Assembly: GCA_030407005.1 (NCBI GenBank) | Contig: JAUDYN010000006.1 | Span: 2,914,001-2,978,000 of the forward strand | Reading direction: 5' to 3' | Source of the DNA: Desarmillaria ectypa | Lineage: Eukaryota; Basidiomycota; Agaricomycetes; Agaricales; Physalacriaceae | Length of the DNA stretch: 64,000 nucleotides | The notes under the pieces: model-generated | Databases searched by the model: none | What the model was told of the DNA's origin: nothing | What the model saw: only the letters and a program-made list of their open reading frames with translations | Translations under genes and position numbers: made by a program | In this document: piece by piece, positions 56,811 through 64,000 of the stretch | Numbering within the stretch: the stretch's first letter is position 1 | Layout of the letters: each line of letters opens with the position of its first letter

Positions 56811-58432
56811 AGTCGAGACCCTGGAGAGGTACGGTGTCAAGGTCCATAAGGATCTCGTCGGTCGCACGGGACTTCATCTATCCTTTTGAGTCCATGGAAT
56901 ATTTTTTGAGAGAGAATCTGACGCCATAGGTAGTGGTCATACTGGAATGTTCCTTAGAGATGGAGCTAAGCCCGCAACTTTGCCTTCGTGTTCAGTACTT
57001 TATATCTCGTAATTTTGGGTTATGTTAGCGTACTCTCGCGGCCGATGACGTGCCTAATTGACAACGCCCAATCAATGATGGACAATGAAATTAAAATATC
57101 CTGCTGGAGATGCATGAGTGGGCGCTATGTACGTAGGTTCATTAACCTACTGGTAAAGTACCTGCAGAGGAGACGTACCAGCGGCCAGGAGCTGGTGGTC
57201 ACGAGACATCATAATTGTCCAGTGTTTGTCTATCACCGTCTTGGATAACTGTCGCTGAAGAAGTGGTGTATTCTAACGGTCAGTTTGCGCCGAAGTCTGT
57301 ATTCCCGTGCCGAGAATCGATCCGCCAGATGCACAACCGACTTGAAGCGACGACAAAGAGGAAGCTCGACAAGCTCCTCACTGGAGCAAAATCTTGTCCA
57401 GGCTACTTCAAAAGACTGAGCTGCATTGCTGAAAGCGTGTAAGAAGTCATCGATTACAGATCAGTGATAATACCATGCTGCTCCAAGGAGAGCGGACATC
57501 GAGTGCAATATCAAGCAGCATTGAGTTCAAATTGTTCAAATTGCGCATGGAGAGTGTAGGGTGATAGTACAAAAATAGCAGGCTTGAAAAGATACGTCTA
57601 TACTAGTGCATCGTCGTAGGAGATAATCAACACACCGTCGTTTAGCCGCCAAGATACGATACCTGGTCAGAAACACCCTTCCTTCATCACGTCGTACAGC
57701 AGTTCATAGCAGGAAGAGCTCCCTGTTTGTAGAAGGTTTAGTGAAGAATCAATGACATGCAGCCGTCGTTGTCGTCAGCATCGTCACGGTCGAGGAAGGG
57801 ATGATTTCAAACTCCGACAGCTGCATGCTTCACCGTGGTCAACAAAGTTCAGCTGAGGGCTCTTGCAATTGCAGCGCACTCGGTCACTATCCGAATTATT
57901 TCTCCGTGACTCTTAGCCTTTTGATACATATTGCTTGCTGTAGAAGATCATTGAGCGAACCATCCCTCGGAGCTTTGATGGTAAACAATCGTACGCTCGT
58001 ATCATACAAGCCGCTGGGGAACTTCAATGTACTGGTCTACCATTTCAAAACGCCTTGCACCGTTCATTTGATGTAGTGGAGTAGACTGAAGTTCCGCTAT
58101 CGTACACTTTCCACTGCCACTCTCAAGCTTACTATCGCGGATGTCCTTGACAATTGTAAGACTTCAAATTCCACAGTAACATTGATATTGACATTTAATA
58201 GGGGATTAACTGCATACAACTCCACCAACGAATCCCAGAAACATGACAAATAAAGAAAAACGGAAAGACAAAACCAGTAACGGGGTAGTATCTATCCCAA
58301 GACTTAAAAATGGGTTTCCCCAATAACAGTCCCGTGACATCTCAGTACTGAAACCGATTCAAGGACACAAAACCAAGACTAACCTGGTATTCTGATAGTT
58401 TCCGTTTCGATTGCTATGAGCTCGCCACCCAT
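56634..58432. other. No gene recognised; downstream element of copy 17
   Basis: The only feature seen is the family's conserved downstream element on the minus strand at 58174-58200. Confidence 0.4.
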
Positions 58433-58722
58433 TTACTCCCTGGAAGTGAAGCTCAGCATACGGTACTGCCAAACGAGCTCAGACCAACTTACAAGAGGAA
58501 GAGGAAGATATCACCGTTGACCTTGGCCTTAATGGTGATCTCGACCTCGAGGTTGAGGTCCAAGCGAAGCTTCAAAGCCTCCTTTTGCTTTCCGACACCA
58601 CCCGATCCGAGGGAAGGGTGGCTGACGGCACCAGCGGCGGGGGAAGCGTCAGGGCTATCGCTACCACGATGATGAGTGGGGGCTGAGCCGAAGATAGAAG
58701 GAGCAGCAGCAGCGGAAGACAT
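58433..58722 (-). CDS. NGDITLSLL-family microprotein, copy 17 (78 aa, most divergent)
   Basis: Exons are 58722-58493 and 58439-58433, intron 53 nt. The split codon is Leu TTG instead of CTT/CTC, then GAG TAA, so the microexon and Glu are kept even here. The N-terminus is MSSAAAAPSIFGSAPTHH followed by Ser/Pro/Gly-rich sequence; linker KQKEAL. The core ends GDIFLFLL with two Phe replacements. TTTAAAAGG at 58771-58779 serves as TATA box, so an upstream in-frame ATG at 58782 is excluded. Confidence 0.85.
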
Positions 58723-58779
58723 GATACCAGAACTGGGAGGGTTCGATGAAGCGATCAGTAAAAGCAAGTGCCTTTTAAA

Positions 58780-61679
58780 CAAGCATCGGACGGCGCGAGG
58801 CGTCTGGAATCTAGTGAGAGGGACACCATGAGATGATATTCATACACGATCAAGTTGTGCGTAACATTATCCTGACGAAGTTCCGGCTCAACAAAGGAAT
58901 ACGAATAGGCTTACCGCATCCCGTTGCTCTTAAAGCTCAACAGCGATCCCAAAGAATTCGAAGCGAGCACGAGAAACCCTGGCAGTGATGGTCAGGAAGA
59001 GAAAAAGAGGAAACGGGTCGCAAAAGGAAAGTGACGGCGGTCACGAGATTCCGAGCCGTAGAGCTCGATGGCGAAGAGACAGGGGAAAATAATGGCGAGA
59101 GACTAACCGACTGTATGCTTAATGACGAGAAGAAAATGCTTGGGGAGGATAACAAAAATGAGAGAGAAGGTGGGGGAATAGAGGAGAGGAGAACCAGGAA
59201 TAGGTGGAATGAGGAGTACAGTCCAAGTCGCGTCTAATACCCTTTGTCGATGGTTCTCGACCCCGTCTGGGCTAGTGAATTACAACAGAATGATGGGGCT
59301 GTGCCCGATGAATCGGATGCGAAATTTGGAGCACTTTGGAAACCGGAAGATTCAAAAAATGTCAGAAGGGCTGAATGAGATCCCCGTTGAATAGCGCACT
59401 TACTGGTGCCGATATCACGAACGAAACAACAACCCTGATAAGAAGCTGTAGTCCCTCCCTCACACCAGCCAGTCCAGTTCTCGTGCGACGAATGTATAAA
59501 AACCCGCAATGTTCATAGCACGAGCAGGAAGGAACGGAGGACTGGGGAGACTTCCAAAGTTCAACGGTTGCAATGGCGTACATGGGGTTCGGGGATATCA
59601 CAGAGATGACCATGAGTGCGCCGCCCGCAGAAAAATTAGCCAGATGAAAGATGGAATTTCGTTCGACTTACTCAACAGAGGCCGTCTGGCATTGATTCGT
59701 ATGCTGTGGCAACCGTCTAGATGCCTGGGTAGGATATATTTCAGTGCATAATTACAATGAGTGTATCCTGTAAGCTTCCCTGAGTCACAGATGTAAGGGA
59801 TATCGAATGGGAGAACTTACAACGTCAGGCCGGGGGTCTTTCATTTCATTCAAAATTCGACAAATGCAACCACACTTACAGCCCCCATCCTCGGAAGCTC
59901 AAATAAAAAATTCATTAGAATGATCTAAACAAGAAATTATATCAATTACGTGTCCTGAAAATGTCGGGAAAATGGAGAACTCGCCTGTCGAGGATACGCT
60001 CTTATTCGAACTCAGGGCTGCTGCTCGACGTCATGATCTCGACGCGTGCGGTGTTGGTCCGAGGCCCCTCGTTAATTAACCTGCACGTCATTCAGGATCT
60101 AACATTGTCGAGCACCGACTGGGTGTGCATGGGGAAAGCGCGTGAAATTGTGTATTTTCTTCATTGAGGTACGAGAGATCAAAGATTCGGATGCCCTGGA
60201 GTTCAGGGGAACGAGAAAGTGAAAACAAGCAAGAGAGCAGAGAGATCGAGAGAGTGATAAGAAGGAGATGTGAGTGACTTCCACGTTCGGAGTCCGATCA
60301 AAATGACTTCTTTCACTTATACCACCACTATCTCCCATGTTCGACTCTCAACCACATCAGCATAAGGCTCCAGAGAAACACGTCGACTTCATGCTCCAAG
60401 TGCCGTTTTTGAATATTTCAAGAAAATCGGATTTCTGGCTTAGTTTTCGTGGTATGTCGTGTATCTCTTCGTCGTACTGACGTTGCGTTCTGCTGTAGAT
60501 TGATCTTAGGTGCGTTTCTTACTTGACATGGCATATTTGATCCTTAGAGCATCTCTTGGTGTATTCACAGGATTTGATTTTTTTCCTGCAGCAACGGATT
60601 CACTTGGCATTGGACAGAGTTCACACTCTTCAATGCGCGAGCCTCAAGCGTGTACTCTGTGGCTGCAAGATGATGACATAAAATGAATGAAGCGATGTAC
60701 AAAATACCCGAGTTATCGTCCTGCGAGCCCTTTACAATGGTACGTCTCATTTATTTACCTAGAATGGCCCTGATTATGCGGATAAAATGTCGCCAGGATT
60801 GCCGCGTTTGCCGCGCCCTGTTCCGACTTGGACTCCGATGGTTCTGAGGATCTCGAGCAATGTCAGAATTCTCGAGACCGTTTAGCAGGGTAAGTTTAAT
60901 TTCGGTTGCCTGCGTTCCACCTTCTTCACATTCCCATAATACATATTTGAATCTAAGGTTGAAAATAGACATTTGATTGTGTTAAGACGTCAGGTGAGAG
61001 GAGCAGAGAGTGGGAAAGCCCCAATCCCAATGTATGTAGCCTTGGTACGTCCCTCTTGCTATCGGAAATCCACCTTCCCTTCTGATGATATCATTCTCTG
61101 TGCAAATATCCTATGAATGTATCTCGAGGCAGTGAATAAACGTCATTCACTGTCTATAGCTCTGAATAAACTATAGAAATTAGCACTTGACCCTGAACAC
61201 CGTGGTTTACGACAAGAGAGGCGGTAAACCCGCCGAAAGAAGTCATCACCCAAGTCCATGGTAAGCACCTAGTAATGGAATTTGATGTCGACTTATACGT
61301 TCCTCTCAGACTGCATGAGAAGTCGATAATTGATCCTGCGATCAGTTCCCTGGAACCCCGCTTGTATCAATGTAATTTGATTCCTCACTGGCAGAACTCG
61401 TTTTGGAGAGTATTTCTCAGCTTGGCAAGGCACGAAAGACGTGCACCCTCCAGATGATGTACGAGATAATCGAATATTCCTGTTTACGACGGGGGTAGCG
61501 TGGTACCACGCAGATGGCCACGCCAAATTTCTAGTGCCCCTTCCAGTACCTTGCCACAAATAAAATGCACTAGAGGACTTTCGAGCGAGTTACGGTGAAG
61601 AGGCATTGTATGACTGCGATAAAGAAAGGGGAGGTATAATACAAGTCCATGCCGTTCCATAATGCCCTAATGATAATAA
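58780..61679. other. 2.9 kb without a recognised gene
   Basis: 58.95-59.2 kb is purine-rich on the plus strand with 60-97 aa ORFs on both strands. No motif recognised; a multi-exon gene of unknown family cannot be excluded. Confidence 0.35.
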
Positions 61680-64000
61680 CTACAATGCATACGACACAGT
61701 CACATCCCCCATTTTCGCATCCGCCGATGACGACGACGCCTGCAGAGAAACTTGAAAGTCTACCCACTTCAACTGTGGGTCATCCAATGGAATTAATTGC
61801 CCGTGTTTACCAACGATTTCCGCGAACTCCCTCACAAGCTTGGTGGAATCCTCAACTTTTTCCCGAAACCCAAGGTCTCGCCCGACCCAGGCGCGAACCC
61901 AGTCCACAATGCAAGGCCATATTTCTTCAAAACCCGGTTTAGCAGTTTTCTTCATAACATCAGCAGCGAAGCGAGTTTTGCACACAACAACTTCTGATGT
62001 TGACCCAAAAATTGCCTGGTGGGGGAATGAGTCACTCATTCCTTGCCAGAGGAGGCACCAGGCAAAGGATTCAAGGTCATGCCAATACCTCCGCTTAACC
62101 GGACTGTTGGCATGATCCAGCAATTCCAGCGCCATGAACGGCTTCGTCCCTGTCTGCTCCCAGCCTTTTTTTTGTGGTGATACGTCTCCAGGATTCATGA
62201 GTGCAGCTAGGTCAAAGTCATTCAAGATTGCCTTCCTGGTAATGATATCATACATCAAATTGTTGATACTGATGTCGCCATGTGCTACACCAATGCACCA
62301 GAGCAGATAGTGGCCTGTACTAAGCGTGTTGTCAAGAGATAATGGTATGAAAGGAATAAAATGTACAACGGATGAGCTCCCAGAATGCCTTCCAGAAATC
62401 CTGTCCGTCATAGCTCTTGATAGGGTGTAGTTTGTGAGAAACCATCCAGAGCAGGGTGCATGAGTGCTCAGCATGGAGACCGAGGAGTTGACGAATGATG
62501 GCGGTTGATGTATACTTCACCTCTTGCCAGCTAACGACTGTCGGAATGTGCTCAAGGACATGCGCCTTGAATTCGCCAAGATATTGATTCGCCCTAGAAA
62601 TAGCCTCTGCGATGATCTGAGGCTCTCTATCTCGAGAATTCTCCGGCCACGCTGCCTTGAAGAATAAAGGCTGTGGTTTCCTAGTCGAACCTGGCGCGTT
62701 GGAAGGAATGCTCAGGGGGCTTTGTTGCAGTACTGGAAGACTCGACGATGTGTTTTCCGGAGTATTCGAGGCTTTGAGATGATTGGAACGTCGCCTCTTA
62801 GGGAGAGTTGGCATGGAACCAGGACTAGGAGGCGCCGAGGTGATCATGGGAGCATTGGATAATACATCGTGGGGCCCTTGAGGAGCGATGGACTGCTCGG
62901 AACTGTCAAGAACATGGGAGGCAGCCGTGGATGGAACAGAGGTCACTGAAACAAGTGGAGGTGGACTGATCTTTGCATCGTCGGACGACCGTGCATCTGC
63001 CCCGAATGTTCGGCGTCCCACAAGTTGGAAAAGTGCTCTCTTTGCTTTGTCGCACTCGAGGTAGTAGGAGACTAGTCCATTCTCTGTCGTTTGAGATATC
63101 TGGATGTCAGATAATCCCCACATCGCAGTGTCAAACCGCTGGAGAATAATGACCATCACGACAAAGAGTGGAAGTCGTCCAATGATGTCGATAGGTTGTG
63201 TCACGATGCAGCCCTCGGCATCATACCAGCGAAGACTGAGCATGTTATCTATGGATGTCATGTCAGCCTTGATGAAAGCGCAAGGGTAAGAATCACAACC
63301 TTCAAGTAGAAGAACGATACTATGGGTTACATTCCATGCTGCCCAAAGACGCTCGATGGCGTAATACGCACACTGAATTTCTGCGGTAATGCGGGGTGGA
63401 CCGGGATGAAATATCTTGCGCTTCTTCTGCGAGAACGTCGTTTTCTGTGCATACTGTGATCCCTCTGCCTCCGCATGACTACGCTTCTTCTCACAGCTGC
63501 GGGAGGAAGCAGCTCCAGTGAAAGAACCCGAAGCTTGACTGGCCAATCGACGTTCGATTTCGCTCTTGGGGTCACTAGACTGTAGAACATCAGATGCAGG
63601 AGTGGAAGAAGCTGAAAGTAGAGAGTCAGAACAGATATCAAAATCGGAAATTGAACGAGGAACGTACTGTCGCCCAACATCTGTTTCTCGGACGTAGGCT
63701 GATCAAGCGGCGCACTCCCAATGACTCTGTATGCCTTCAATTCAAGGGAACAATGAACGTCCAGCCAACTTGTCTTTTCATCAGTGCCTTTCCGTGCCCA
63801 CTTCCATTCCTTAGACTCGGTCTCAACCGACTGTACCCATGATCGATAATCGAAATCTTTGCACGTATCGTCGAGCTTGAGGAGGTGGGATAGTTGGACG
63901 ATGATGTTATCGGGCTTGCGCTTCGTGGTCGGTAAATCCAGCTCAATTTGCTTGGATTCGATGACCAGGGGATCATTTGGAATAACGATGATTCGGTCGT
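61680..64000 (-). CDS. FunK1-type fungal protein kinase, 5' end outside window
   Basis: Exons (minus): beyond 64000 to 63668, 63611-62370, 62314-61680; introns 56 and 55 nt join in frame to about 735 visible residues. Catalytic motifs: AHGDISINNLMYD (catalytic Asp and Asn, HRD-like loop), LNDFDLA (DFG-like) and GTKPFMALELL. These are followed by YWHDLESFAWCLLW, the diagnostic FunK1 block. Upstream is a long region with WKAFWELIR just before the loop and a Ser/Pro-rich linker (~200-300 of the visible part). The usual N-terminal FunK1 segment (TSWLDVHCSLELKAYR) is at the edge. The family is large in Agaricomycetes; substrates are unknown. No lesion seen in the visible part. Confidence 0.85.

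Noticed and set aside
181..58722. Small proteins as mating pheromone precursors
   Set aside because: Length and copy number fit, but none ends in a Cys-containing CaaX motif and no STE3-like receptor is nearby.
181..58722. Small proteins as ribosomal cyclic-peptide (RiPP-type) precursors
   Set aside because: Such precursors keep the leader and vary the core; here the N-terminus varies and the C-terminus is fixed. No prolyl oligopeptidase or methyltransferase gene is present.
1..64000. CRISPR array, 5S or other rRNA, telomere repeats
   Set aside because: No regularly spaced repeats, no rRNA-like stretches and no telomeric hexamer arrays were seen.

Overview
The window looks like nuclear DNA of a mushroom-forming basidiomycete (Agaricomycetes). 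The evidence is the many 45-70 nt GT-AG introns, a 13-exon laccase, a fungus-specific FunK1-type kinase, a decayed agaric-type F-box/LRR gene, and decayed AFG1-like ATPase copies. Coding density is low and much of the sequence is segmental duplication.

The dominant feature is a family of 17 small two-exon genes spread from the left edge to 58.7 kb on both strands. Each encodes a 53-78 aa protein with a variable N-terminus and a nearly invariant C-terminal core (LRLDLNLEVEI... then KVNGDITLSLL). In all 17 an intron of about 50-60 nt sits just before the end. The last exon is only 7 nt and adds one residue (Glu in 15 copies, Gln in one, Lys in one) plus the stop. The donor itself creates an in-frame stop, so unspliced mRNA gives the same protein minus its last residue. 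Most copies have a TATA box about 40 bp upstream, and nine carry a GAGGCACCCGA-like box 113-137 bp upstream of the ATG. I do not know a function; this is the best candidate here for an undescribed system.

0-23 kb is a mosaic of direct and inverted duplications holding eight of the small genes and three copies of a coiled-coil protein gene. It includes an inverted repeat whose 4.1 kb core (9657-13799 against 17895-22037) shows no differences in the stretches I compared. A 401-bp MITE lies at the asymmetric joint of this palindrome.

23-42 kb holds further dispersed small-gene copies, an F-box/LRR pseudogene (29.5-31.0 kb) and an AFG1-like ATPase pseudogene (34.7-35.4 kb). It also carries several copies of a 50-65 bp tRNA-like motif. 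42.5-44.8 kb is an intact 13-exon DHA1-type MFS transporter on the minus strand. A tRNA-Val(UAC) lies at 46.28 kb. 46.6-49.3 kb is a direct duplicate of 35.3-38.2 kb, into which a 217-bp solo LTR has inserted with a 5-bp target duplication. 52.2-54.4 kb is an intact laccase. The last two small-gene copies lie at 56.4 and 58.5 kb, and a FunK1-type kinase gene runs off the right edge.

Apart from the small-gene family, the laccase, transporter and kinase show no obvious shared pathway. The region reads as a duplication-prone accessory region in which the small-gene family has expanded.
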